A stretch of 64,000 nt of DNA, from contig NC_091056.1 in assembly GCF_963966145.1 (NCBI RefSeq), forward strand, positions 744,001-808,000, read 5' to 3'. Of this stretch, positions 10,647 to 19,130 are shown in pieces. Made by a program: the position numbers and the translations under genes. Source of the DNA: Tenebrio molitor. Taxonomy: Eukaryota > Arthropoda > Insecta > Coleoptera > Tenebrionidae. Position 1 is the first letter of the stretch, and each line of letters begins with the position of its first letter. A model generated the notes under the pieces. It saw only the letters and a list, made by a program, of their open reading frames with translations. It was not told the origin of the DNA and did not search any database.

Positions 10647-11022
10647 TGTAAGAACAATTAAACGAGATGGAAAATCTTAGTAACGATTTATTCACTTTTA
10701 AAATAAATCTGGTAGAATACAATAAACGCACGTGACTTCACGTTATGCTTATAACGGGTGACTATTAAAATTTTCACTTAGGGTTGGCTATGGATCATTC
10801 TTTGTTTTCCGTTGCACCTTAGACACTGACAAGTTTGACATTTCAATAAATGTTTTTTCTCTTATGGTTATGTTTCAATTGTACTGACTAACATTTGTCG
10901 TTCGTTCTTGCGTGTGTCTAAAGTAACAGAAAAAATAAAAACTCGTTCAAAGCCAACTCCAAGTGAAAATTTTAATAGTCACCCGTTACAATGGCGAAGA
11001 GAGCATGTCTCCCTTCTTAACA
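10647..11022 (-). repeat. gypsy-1 5' LTR, enlarged by a MITE
   Basis: It has the same ends as the 4556-4696 LTR. The LTR is split at its TA by the MITE at 10754-10986; without it the length is exactly 141 bp. The 5' assignment follows from the adjoining primer site. Confidence 0.85.
10754..10986. mobile_element. MITE of Tc1/mariner type (233 bp) in the gypsy-1 LTR
   Basis: The ends are ACGGGTGACTATTAAAATTT and its inverted copy, extending to about 34 bp (through TTCACTT...AGGGTTGGCT with one small difference). It is flanked by TA on both sides (10752-10753 and 10987-10988), and the other LTR shows the unoccupied site GTACAATGG. No transposase frame is present, so it was mobilised in trans. 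Confidence 0.9.
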
Positions 11023-11552
11023 TTTTTAGCTTACATACTACCCCCATCCCCAATATTTCACCACCGTGGCCACGTACACAAAAATGTTGCCAGGCCAGGG
11101 ATATGACCATTTATGGTCATATCAACTATCACACCACCGTGTTTTCCACCACTTGGGCCGGAAGGGGTGAGGGTGTTCTCGTATCATCTTCCACGTCAAC
11201 ATCCATGTCGACTTGATGACGACGACGAATTGTATCGCATTATGTCGCAATTTCATGGAGTCGAACATTTTCTTACACTAACAACCACTTGTTAGTTAGA
11301 AATAATGTTTAAATAATTTTTCAATAACTTTCCCACGAGAACGCCGGCACCGGATGTGCGCCAGACGATGACGTCAGCGCTTGGGCTCGAGCCTGCCAAC
11401 AGAGTCGGAGCGGAGTGGGAGCGCGGCAACAAGACGTCTGCCTCGCTCGAGCGCTCGGAACGGAATGCGAGCGCGAAAAGCCGGACTTCGGCGCGAAATC
11501 GGCCAAGAGCCGGGCTCAGTTCGCTAGCCAATCAGATTCTCGAAAGATGGGG
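11023..11552. other. Unassigned DNA with an LTR-like edge
   Basis: A 24-bp hairpin GATATGACCAT-TT-ATGGTCATATC is at about 11099-11122. Near 11310-11350 the minus strand resembles the start of the gypsy-2 LTR (shared CTCGTGGGAAAG with a preceding GCCGGCG against GTCGGCG). Neither observation delimits an element. From 11350 the sequence becomes GC-rich and contains TGACGTCA and a CCAAT. No coding frame supported. Confidence 0.35.
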
Positions 11553-11625
11553 AACGGCTCCTGGTGCCATCCGGGACGTGGACACCGGTCGAAGAAATGA
11601 GCTCTCCGGGCGCAATGCCGGAAGA

Positions 11626-11643
11626 GCCCCACGTTGGGCGCCA
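11626..11643 (-). other. Primer binding site, perfect tRNA-Lys type
   Basis: The minus strand reads TGGCGCCCAACGTGGGGC three bases after the LTR end. From memory this is the 18-base primer site complementary to the tRNA-Lys1,2 3' end used by several retroelements. It fixes the element orientation as minus and the LTR boundary at 11647. Confidence 0.9.
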
Positions 11644-11646
11644 TTA

Positions 11647-12038
11647 TGTTACCACCGGCCCTCTGGAGAGGTCGAGCTGTCGAATCCATCTTCGGGGCCG
11701 GTGTCGAGATGAGGGGACCGATGTCGCTTCCACACCGGCGGCTGGAGGATGTGCCGATTGGGTCCCATCTCAGGAAGTGCATGTCTCGAAGAAGAGCATC
11801 GTCTTTCTACCCAGCTCGCTTTTACGGAGCCGCAGTCTTTTTTGGTTGAGGGAGAGGTGAGGAGAAACAAACGCTCAAGTCAGAAGCTTAAACGAAGTGC
11901 CCGAGTTCCGGCCAGCGTCGACTATTTATCGGAAAGTTGGGCCAAAAGCACGACGCAAACGGAGGACTCTCATTGGTCGGCCAATGGTGGAGCAGAACAG
12001 TGTCGAACAAAACCGGACGCGAACAGCGCCTGGTAACA
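11647..12038 (-). repeat. Complete LTR, family A (392 bp), shared by two internal regions
   Basis: It starts TGTTACC and ends GGTAACA, so its ends are short inverted repeats. A tRNA-Lys primer site lies on its left and a purine tract (minus strand CCGGAAGGTGGGAGAG) directly on its right. An LTR with a primer site on one side and a polypurine tract on the other is the central LTR of a tandem internal-LTR-internal arrangement, not a normal terminal or solo LTR. A truncated copy is at 2062-2186. Confidence 0.88.
11922..11982 (-). promoter_or_regulatory. LTR family A promoter: CCAAT and TATA boxes
   Basis: On the minus strand CCGACCAATGAGAG (11969-11982) is followed about 45 bp later by CGATAAATAGTCGACG (11921-11936). 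Together they look like the U3 promoter of the LTR, and both are conserved in the copy at 2062-2186. Confidence 0.55.
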
Positions 12039-12054
12039 CTCTCCCACCTTCCGG
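12039..12054 (-). other. Polypurine tract next to family A LTR
   Basis: The plus strand CTCTCCCACCTTCCGG gives the minus-strand purine run GGAAGGTGGGAGAG abutting the LTR TGTTACC start. This is the expected position for second-strand priming during reverse transcription. Confidence 0.7.
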
Positions 12055-12229
12055 AGGCCCAACTTCCGTAATCGCCGCTATCTTCTTTATTTGCACACAC
12101 AAAATACAAAAAGACAACAACTCGAAACCAACAAAAACAAAAAGAAATGACAACCTAAAACTAATGAACAACTTAAAACTAAAACAAACAATGAACGAAC
12201 TTACAACTAACACAACAACGGAACGACAC

Positions 12230-12928
12230 TCACGCACACACAACACAGACGCGATGTTTTTCGTCCGACCCGTTGGCGCCCCTGATGTTCTTCGGGCGTC
12301 GCGGCGTGTCGTCCTCGATCTTGTGGGGCCTGTCGCGGGCTGCAGGTTGTCCGACATCGCGACGGGCCTCTCTAGGTCCCGGGAGCCAGAGCTGGCCTGG
12401 TGGACAACCTCCTCGATGGCGTTGGGCGACGATGAGGGAAGCGCAGCGACAGGGTTTCTCGTGATCGGATCCCCCGATCGTCGGCTCGGTGCTTTTGTCG
12501 AGAGGCTGTCGCTGTGCCCGGACGGCACGTGAAAACCGACACGAAGTCGATGTTCGTGGGCGCTTTGGTTCCAACCGTTGGCTCCTTCGGGCGGACGTAG
12601 AATCCGGTGACGCTGTGGGGGCTCGGGGACTCAGCCGCCCCGGCGACGTCCTTGTGGGGATGGCCGACGGCTGGGGGACGGTGGCGTCCTCACGGATCCT
12701 CCTTCGACGTGCAGGCTGGGGGTTGAGGGAGCCAGGCGTCTCGACGGTGGTCCGGCGACTCACCAATTCCGAGATGGGCATGTCTGGGCTGGCTGTCGGG
12801 ACGAACGGCGACCGGAGACAGCGATGGAAGCTGCCTGGACTCCTGGTGTGGCGGTGATGCCGATGTTGTGGTGCTGGGGCTCCTCTCCCTCTGGTCGACT
12901 GGTTCGGCTCCGTCCTGGAGCTGGGCAT
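12230..12928 (-). CDS. Pro/Arg/Ser-rich ORF of a non-autonomous LTR element, unknown function
   Basis: A 232-residue frame lies in the roughly 1-kb internal region between the primer site at 13067-13084 and the purine tract at 12039. It is rich in Pro, Arg, Ser and Thr with basic patches and shows no gag, zinc-knuckle, protease or RT motif. GC-rich DNA opens long frames by chance and overlapping frames are open here on both strands, so translation is uncertain. If real, it could be a gag-like packaging protein of a short, parasitic LTR element. The context (complete LTR signals, no pol) supports the element, not the protein. Confidence 0.3.
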   Translation of the reverse strand: MPSSRTEPNQSTRGRGAPAPQHRHHRHTRSPGSFHRCLRSPFVPTASPDMPISELVSRRTTVETPGSLNPQPARRRRIREDATVPQPSAIPTRTSPGRLSPRAPTASPDSTSARRSQRLEPKRPRTSTSCRFSRAVRAQRQPLDKSTEPTIGGSDHEKPCRCASLIVAQRHRGGCPPGQLWLPGPREARRDVGQPAARDRPHKIEDDTPRRPKNIRGANGSDEKHRVCVVCA

Positions 12929-12986
12929 GTTGGGCAGCTGGGGAACAGCTGACCCGCGGCGTCTTCTTCTTAGCCTCTTCTTCGAG

Positions 12987-13087
12987 CGACGGGAACGACT
13001 CCTGGTGCCATCCGGGACGTGGACACCGGTCGAAGAAATGAGCTCTCCTGGCGCAATGCCGGAAGAGCCCCGCGTTGGGCGCCATTA
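12987..13087 (-). repeat. Second copy of the family A leader (5' untranslated region)
   Basis: It is nearly identical to 11553-11646, sharing GGTGCCATCCGGGACGTGGA, GTCGAAGAAATGAGCTCTCC and the primer site. The two copies diverge beyond 12987 and 11553, so they come from element variants with different internal regions. Confidence 0.85.
13067..13084 (-). other. Second tRNA-Lys-type primer binding site
   Basis: The minus strand reads TGGCGCCCAACGCGGGGC, one base different from the site at 11626-11643, again three bases from an LTR end (TGTTACC at 13088). Confidence 0.85.
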
Positions 13088-13274
13088 TGTTACCACCGGC
13101 CCTCTGGAGAGGTCGAACTGTCGAATCCATCTTCGGGGCCGGTGTCGAGATGAGGGGACCCAATCAGCACATCCTCCAGCCGCCGGCGTGGAAGCGACAT
13201 CGGTCCCCTCATCTCGACACCGGCCCCGAAGATGGATTCGACAGCTCGACCTCTCCAGAGGGCCGGTGGTAACA
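13088..13274. repeat. Near-perfect palindrome made of two inverted family A LTR ends
   Basis: The left arm, TGTTACCACCGGCCCTCTGG through GATGAGGGGACC, is 73 bp. The right arm is its reverse complement and ends GGTGGTAACA. I see one mismatch. The 41-bp loop is the reverse complement of the LTR stretch that follows the arm in the complete copy (about 11720-11760). The right part is therefore a longer inverted LTR end fused to a shorter direct one. It could form a hairpin and looks like a rearranged LTR junction. Confidence 0.9.
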
Positions 13275-13279
13275 GAATG

Positions 13280-13582
13280 TGTTACCTCGGGGCTTGGGGC
13301 CGGACGGCCGTGATGCTCCGGAGTGACAGGAGGAAGCTGAACCTGGTGGACCGTCGTCGACGAGTCATAGGTGCGCTTTTGATTGCTTGGAGTTGGCTCT
13401 AATAAGAGCCGGAAGAGGAGAAAGAAACACGTCTTTACGCTTCGACAGCCTGGACTCAACACTCAACTGCCAGTGCGACCTCCGTTGGTTGCTTTTATCC
13501 GTTTGTTGGGTCCTCACTTAAGCGCCGCCCGCTCAGCGGTGTCGCGACTATTAACGGAAGCCCCGCCCTCACGAGGGTATCA
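13280..13582 (-). repeat. LTR family B, copy 1
   Basis: TGTTACC to GGTATCA, 303 bp. It shares with copy 2 the blocks GGAGGAAGCTG, TGGTGGACCGTCGTCGA, GGCTCTRATAAGRGCCGG and ACTCAACTGCCAGT. A TATA-like ATAAAAGC lies on the minus strand about 100 bp from its start. No primer site was found next to it. Confidence 0.65.
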
Positions 13583-13584
13583 AA

Positions 13585-13986
13585 TGTTATCCCCAGGCGC
13601 TGCGGCGGCTTGTCAATCGTAACGGTCCAGAGACACGGAGGAAGCTGACCCCGGGTGGACCTGGTGGACCGTCGTCGAGGGGTAGGAGACGCACTGGGGG
13701 AGATGGTCGATCGGCGCTGGTGAGCTCATGGTGCACTCTTATTTGTAGTGGCTTGGCTCTGATAAGGGCCGGGAAGGGTGGAACAAAACACGTGGTACTC
13801 GTGGAACAGCTCAAACTCAACTGCCAGTACGGCCGCCGGCGCCGGTGGTCGCTTTTATGTTGTTGACTGCCCTCTCCGCGGGTGACCGGAACGAGCCGTT
13901 TACGTTTTCACGCAGGGCCCGCCCTCGCAGTGAACCGGTCGTGTTTTCTTGAAGGCCCTGCCCCCCACGGGGTAACATGAAATGAA
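13585..13986 (-). repeat. LTR family B, copy 2, adjacent to copy 1
   Basis: TGTTATC to GGTAACA, 402 bp, starting two bases after copy 1 ends. The minus strand has GAGGGCGGGCC and CATAAAAGCGACC (GC box and TATA box) in promoter order. The two copies are clearly diverged, so this is not a fresh duplication. Confidence 0.65.
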
Positions 13987-14389
13987 CACACAGAAACACG
14001 GAGAACACAGTAAAACACATCCGTCTTTTATCCCTCCGAGGGAGGGCGGGCTGCTGAGGCTTTCCATAGCCTTTTCACCCACACTGACGAGAAATTCGGG
14101 ATTGGTGCGGTGAGGATGGGTGCGAAAGGAAGGTGGCAGGTACTGAGGGGTAAAAACACTGGACTCTGTTATGACTCGAGAGCTTTTCGGACTTGAATGA
14201 CCTTTATCGTCGCGCCCATATAACCTCGGTCCGACCATCGCCGTCGGTAGACCCTTCGATAAGAGAAGTGTCCCGCCTGTGGGACACTGTCAAAGTCGAG
14301 TGCTTTCAGAGGAAGCGGTCACTCTAGTAGCATTCGCTACCTGTGTATGTGTCCACAGGTCTAGATAAGGGAAAACCTCTGAAAAAAAG
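13987..14389. other. GC-rich DNA, possible internal region of family B element
   Basis: No retroviral motif seen. A small hairpin GTGTCCC-GCCTGT-GGGACAC lies near 14267-14286, and TATATGGGCGCG is on the minus strand near 14210. A 112-residue minus-strand frame (14238-13900) runs into the LTR and has no recognisable domain. Confidence 0.35.
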
Positions 14390-14500
14390 CCTCATCCAAC
14401 TACAGCCGGCCAGGGATTTGAACCCCGAACCTCCCGAATTTGACGCGCTTGCCACGCATCTACGGTGCTCGGTGGTACCATTGCCATCTAGAACACAAAG
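14390..14500 (-). repeat. tRNA-derived SINE head (A- and B-box-like)
   Basis: The minus strand contains TGGCAAGCGCG, followed about 30 bases later by GGGTTCAAATCCC, a near-consensus RNA polymerase III B box. The sequence does not fold into a full tRNA with acceptor stem by eye, so a SINE or tRNA relic fits better than a tRNA gene. Confidence 0.5.
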
Positions 14501-15119
14501 CCTTAAGGCAGCAATTGTTTTTGGTCGTGACGTCACAGTAAAGGCTTCATCGAAAAACGAATTAAACCTCCAGAATTTAATAAAAACAGTAAAATTTTTG
14601 GTTAGCACTTTTTTTTTTAGTAGAACGATATGTTTAGGCTTTACAATTACTGCCTCATGGAGTAAAATGTCATTAATGACCTGAAAATTGTCATTTACAA
14701 GTGAGGTTAAGTTTGTGTATTTATTGTTTTTGCGTAATTTTTACATTGTGAATCATTTAAATAGGACTAAATCACAACAAATGCTTCTTACATCGTAATT
14801 ATATGTGTAGCAAATATTTTTTCAACTAAATTGTACTTACAACGACTTACAATCACGAAAATGTTGATAGGATATAAAAGTACTTCCCTGGTTCCAACGT
14901 CCTTTGCGACGTACGATGAACAGCAAATACTACCCTGGTATCAACTGAAATTATTATATACACTTGCCACCAAGCTTTTACTTATCTCACAATTTTCAAT
15001 CTTCCATAAGAAAGATTAAAACACCGTATTTGATACTTTCTGAAAATGTAAACAAATTTTAACGTTTGGCCTTTCTCGTGACGTCACACGCTGTCTGGCT
15101 TAAGGACTGGTGTTCTAGA
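14501..15119. other. AT-rich interval without recognisable gene
   Basis: No frame or repeat recognised. Confidence 0.4.
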
Positions 15120-15234
15120 TCGCAGTGGTGGTACTGAGGAGTAGCGCCGGCGGTCGCTTTTATTTCGTTATTGGCCCGCTCTCGCAACGAACCTCTCATG
15201 TCTACACGGAGGCCCCACCCCCCACAGGGTAACA
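15120..15234 (-). repeat. LTR family B fragment
   Basis: It shares GCCGGCGGTCGCTTTTAT, a CCCCACCCCCCAC-like block and the GGGTAACA end with family B copy 2. It is truncated on the left. Confidence 0.6.
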
Positions 15235-15368
15235 ATAATTCTAAATTCGAATATACAGGTGCAGCATTAAACGGGCGATTTTTAAAATTGCAATATATCA
15301 ACCACTTTTTTTATATTTTTTATATCAGATCTTTCCTCACTGGACGAGTTTTTGAAGACAGTATTTAT

Positions 15369-15644
15369 CTAACTATGTTGAAAGCTGGTGCTGGTGGCAT
15401 CGCGAACATTTACCTCAACGTCACCCCTATTGAGGTTGCTGTGATTTGTACTTGTAGGATATAAAGTTCCATGGGAGATGGAAGTACTCGGTTGTGATGA
15501 AGTTGACGTGGAAGTACTTGGTTTTGGTGAAGGTACATTTTCAGTTGTTAACTCCACTTTTTTTTCGGTACGCTGGTCTACAAAATTCAAACTTTTTTTT
15601 GTCACACGAAAACGTTTGTCTAATTTTGATGGTACTGTGGCCAC
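15369..15644 (-). CDS. Unidentified 91-residue frame, Ser/Thr/Pro-rich
   Basis: It begins MATVPSKLDKRFRVTKKSL and becomes a Ser/Thr/Pro-rich linker. It has no hallmark motif. It lies downstream of the broken gene at 15774-17410 on the same strand but is not obviously part of it. It could be an exon of a lost transposase. Low confidence that it is coding. Confidence 0.2.
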   Translation of the reverse strand: MATVPSKLDKRFRVTKKSLNFVDQRTEKKVELTTENVPSPKPSTSTSTSSQPSTSISHGTLYPTSTNHSNLNRGDVEVNVRDATSTSFQHS

Positions 15645-15773
15645 CTAACAAAAATATATTAATAAAAAAAAATTAACACGTCAGGTTTCTTTGTGACACT
15701 CAAATAAGCATTTTTATAACAAATGTACGAAAATACACTTAAACTTATACAATTATCCACTTATACCCATTAT

Positions 15774-17410
15774 TTATGATTTTCGCGAGTACTTAGCTTC
15801 TGGTAGGTCTCTTTTCAATCGCCAGCAACAATCGGCTAACATTCCAGGACTCCATTTCCCTTAATATCGCTTCTCTATAAGAGAAATATCCGGGTGGAAT
15901 CTCTCGCCATGTTCGTCACTCACATCACCTAGGTTTTCAGGAAAATCATCCAAATGTGAGTCCAGGATATGTATCTTCAAGGACATATTGCACCCCATAG
16001 CTTTGTATGATATCAAAAGTTCATTAATTAAATCTTTGTAATTATCTGCCCTGTGGTTACCCAAAAAGTTTTTAACGACATTAACAAAACATTTCCAAGC
16101 GGGTTTTTCAATATCATGAAGTTTTTGTTCAAACCTTCATTATTTGCCTTATTTGAGGACCTACAAATATACCCTCTTTAATTTTTGCGTCGCTAATTTT
16201 GGGGAATTTTTCTTTGAGATATAAAAATTCACTACCATTTTTGTCCATCGCTTTTACAAATTTTATGAGGCCGAGTTTTATATGCAAGGGTGGTAAAAGA
16301 GTTCACTAGAGGCGCGCTTTTAACATTCTTCTGACCTGGAGAAAGTGACTTACGCTTGGGCCACTCTTTTTTTATATAATGAATTTTTCTATCTCTACTG
16401 TCCCATTCGCAAATGAAACAGCAATGATTTGTATAACCAAGCTGCAGTCCAAGCAGAAGAGCAATTATTATAAAATCTACACAAATTTTCCAGGAGTGTT
16501 TACTATATTCAATCTTTTCCTGAAGGAATTTCATATTTTCGTAGGTTTCTTTCATATTAGAACCATGGCCTACAGGTACTGAAGGAAGTGTGTTTCCGTT
16601 GTGTAGCAACACTAATTTCAAACTAGTTTTTGATGAGTCAGTGAACAGTCGCCATTGACTTTAATCGTAATCAAAATTTAATCGATTCATTATTGCATGA
16701 ATGTCATTACAATAGACCAAATCATCTGCTCGAGAAAAATAAGGTCGCAATTCCTCGTCGCGGTGGCGAAAATAGGAAATTTTTGTACCGGGAGAAAGTA
16801 AATTCCAGCCGTTTAATCTAGATCCCAAAAGCTCAGCCTGTTTTTTAGACAAATTTAAATCACGTACCAAATCATTTAGATCACCTTGTGCCAATAAGTG
16901 TGATTCTTTTGAAGTACTTGGTTTTGGTTCATAAGTTGAATCGCACTCGCACTCTGTCTCTAAGTTATCGTCTTGACTGGCAACAGGTTCCTGAGTGTCT
17001 AACCGATTTGGACATGTTGGCACAGGCAATTCGGCACTATGCGGAATTGGTCTTTTTGCAGATGACAGGTCTGGGTACTTCATGGTGTGTTTCGACTTAG
17101 TTGTGATACCCTTTATAGCAGTCAAACAGAAATAACAATCACTTACGTGACCTGTTGGTTCCGTCCTAATCATTGGCACAGCAAAGGGCATATGTCTAGA
17201 TCCTTTAGCCCAACCTAGCAGAAGTCTCACACATGTTACACAGCAGATATGTGGGGCCCAGGATTTATCTTGATGGCGCACAGGAAAACCAAATGAACCC
17301 AAATAATGTTTGGTTACTAATACTGTAATATTTCGACGCTGAGAGGTAAAAGTTAATTCTCCACACACATAACAAAAACTATCCAGGTGATTTAAACATT
17401 TTCGTGGCAT
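15774..17410 (-). pseudogene. Broken member of an uncharacterised multicopy insect protein family
   Basis: The start is the second ATG (17410-17408), MPRKCLNHLDSFCYVCGELT; a paired Cys motif follows (APHICCVTCVRLLLGW) and another (CYFC). A linker rich in acidic and Ser residues follows, then DLVRDLNLSKKQAELLGSRL. A stop near 16661 is followed in frame by SQWRLFTDSS, LKLVLLHNGN, ALLLGLQLGYTNHCCFICEW, IKLGLIKFVKAMDKNG and NLGDVSDEHGERFH. It ends KYSRKS-stop at 15774. At least three stops or slips break it. From memory this protein is found in many copies in aphids and other arthropods and in Hydra, without an assigned function. Multiplicity and Cys motifs suggest a mobile-element origin; this is inference. 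It adjoins the left TIR of the element at 17538. Confidence 0.7.
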
Positions 17411-18329
17411 ATTTACAGCCTTAACAAATATCAATAAACTTAAATAAATTGAGACTATAACAGCTATCTAACTTCTGAAATGACGTTATTCAAACAATGG
17501 CCTACTCCCTGGATGTGATGCAGGTGGTATTGAATATCGTCGGCTTTCTTTAAAAACCGTGTATGTCTAATTATCAAAATTTTTCAGGAGGCACATAAAG
17601 CTGTTTCAAATCCTTATTTTTTGTTTTATCTTTTTGGAGCAAGGTGCAAAAAATGTGTATTAAATTTCTGTATAGTATTTTATCAAAAACTCTGCTGATT
17701 GTATTATGAAACTTGTTTAAATAATTAATTTCAGGACTTACAAGGTTTTTATTGCTAATATTATTTCCCAGTTCTTAACATACAAGTTTTTAATTTAGGA
17801 TCTTAATAGAACAAAATATTGGTTGTTGTGTTATCTAAGATTACAGTAGAATTTTCGTGGAATATAATTAAGTGCTGTAGTAGAAACAAAACTTTATTTT
17901 TACTCTGCATTACTTCATACAGTTTTGTTGAAAAAAAATAACAAAACTTAATCATGCGGCAATGAATCTACCACGATAATTTTCAAATTTGGGTCGGCGG
18001 TTGGCAGTTGTTGCCGGTAGCTCAGTCTTGGGCGGGGTAAGGGAACGAATCAGCCTGACCCCAATGACGAGAGAGTAAGGGCGCCAGGATCCTCCGGCAC
18101 TGATGTTTGAGTAGTATCAGGATCCGATGATACTCCGGGGCCGATACCCTAAATGAAACACACGTGTCCCAGTTGACCAATTTAATTAAATTATATTCCC
18201 TGGTACAATGAAGTATTTACAATGATAAGTGAAAATAATAAATTTGTACAATTGATTTTTGATGAAAAATAAATTATTGTTCGATGTGGGTGGCCAAAGC
18301 CAAATATAATTGCTGCAAACGAAAAAAAA

Positions 18330-19130
18330 AAAAAATGAATGAAAGGTCCTGCTTGCAAGGAAACGTACAGAAAGGAGCTGAGTGTCATTAGGGATGCAGC
18401 AAAGTGCAACGGATTCGATGTTAGCCTTGTGGATAAAATTATTGATAGGTTTAAGTTTAAACAAATGGTCAAAGAAACTTCGACTTTTCGAAAAGAAACG
18501 TTTGGAAAAACAACTTTTTGTAACATTGCCATATATACCAGCATTGACAAAATGATTAGAAAGAATTTTTAGAAGTCTGGATTTAAACGTGTGTTACACG
18601 GCCGGACCTAGTCTTCAAAGTCTACTCGGTAATCCGAAAGACAAAGTCAACAGGAATGAAAAGTCGGGGATTTATGAAATTAATTGTAAAGATTGTAATC
18701 AAAAATATATTGGACAAACAAAACGACCCATCATAACACGTTTTAAAGAGCACATGGCTCACCGTAAGTTTGGGAGATTTGAAAAATCCAGTGTTGTCCA
18801 ACGTATTTTTGAATCTGACCATAGAATAGATGAACCAAATCTTAAGTTAGTCCGATCAGTCAATAATTGTAAGTTTTTGAATATTTTCGAAAGTATCGAA
18901 ATATTTAAAAACAAAGATAGGGTTTTGAATGCGGACGGGGGGCCTATCCCCTCCACTCCTCTCTATACATTGTTACCGAAAGTAGTGGTAGATATAAATA
19001 GCAATTGTTCTTGAGTTAATTCTTAGTTTGTTTATCGTCCTGATGATGCCAACTTGGTTGGATGAACCGCGTCGACAAAATTCGACAAATTTTTGGTGTG
19101 TGAGAATTTTTTCAATTTTTCGGGTAAAAT
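18330..19130 (+). mobile_element. Penelope-like retroelement 3' fragment with GIY-YIG endonuclease
   Basis: Two plus-strand frames joined through a stop near 18570: the first (18339-18572, ETYRKELSVIRDAAKCNGF) resembles the linker after the Penelope reverse transcriptase. The second (18589-19014) holds a GIY-YIG nuclease: SGIYEINCKDCNQKYIGQTK, with CKDC as the Penelope-type zinc-like insertion, followed by RFKEHM. The nuclease makes the integration nick. The element is 5'-truncated, lacking RT itself. Its 3' tail (to about 19130, with CTGATGATGCCAAC after the frame) abuts the truncated transposase-like gene. Confidence 0.85.

Larger units (their letters stand above)
4556..11022 (-). mobile_element. 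gypsy-1: degenerate Ty3/gypsy LTR retrotransposon with nested insertions
   Basis: Two matching LTRs bound this element: 4556-4696 (141 bp) and 10647-11022 (376 bp, which is 141 bp once a 235-bp MITE plus duplicated TA is removed). Both begin TGTAAGAACAATT and end CTTAACA on the plus strand. The internal order on the minus strand is primer site, gag, protease, RT start, unrelated DNA, RT middle, integrase, tandem repeat, 3' LTR, which is Ty3/gypsy order. RNase H and part of RT are deleted and every domain has stops or slips. A further 11 bases (TTTTTAGCTTA) beyond each LTR are also identical, so the true LTR could be 152 bp. I could not see a convincing target duplication. Confidence 0.88.

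Noticed and set aside
11897..12532. 200-211-residue frames open on both strands in the GC-rich LTR region
   Set aside because: They overlap the LTR and each other, lack domains, and are expected by chance in GC-rich DNA.
13085..13462. 125-residue minus-strand frame across the palindrome
   Set aside because: It consists of inverted LTR sequence and repeats the peptide of the opposite arm; no independent support.
14398..14480. tRNA gene
   Set aside because: The B box is good, but no acceptor stem or anticodon arm can be drawn; more likely a SINE head.
18005..18080. tRNA-like sequence (GCCGGTAGCTCAGTC)
   Set aside because: Only the A-box-like start is present; no B box or cloverleaf.
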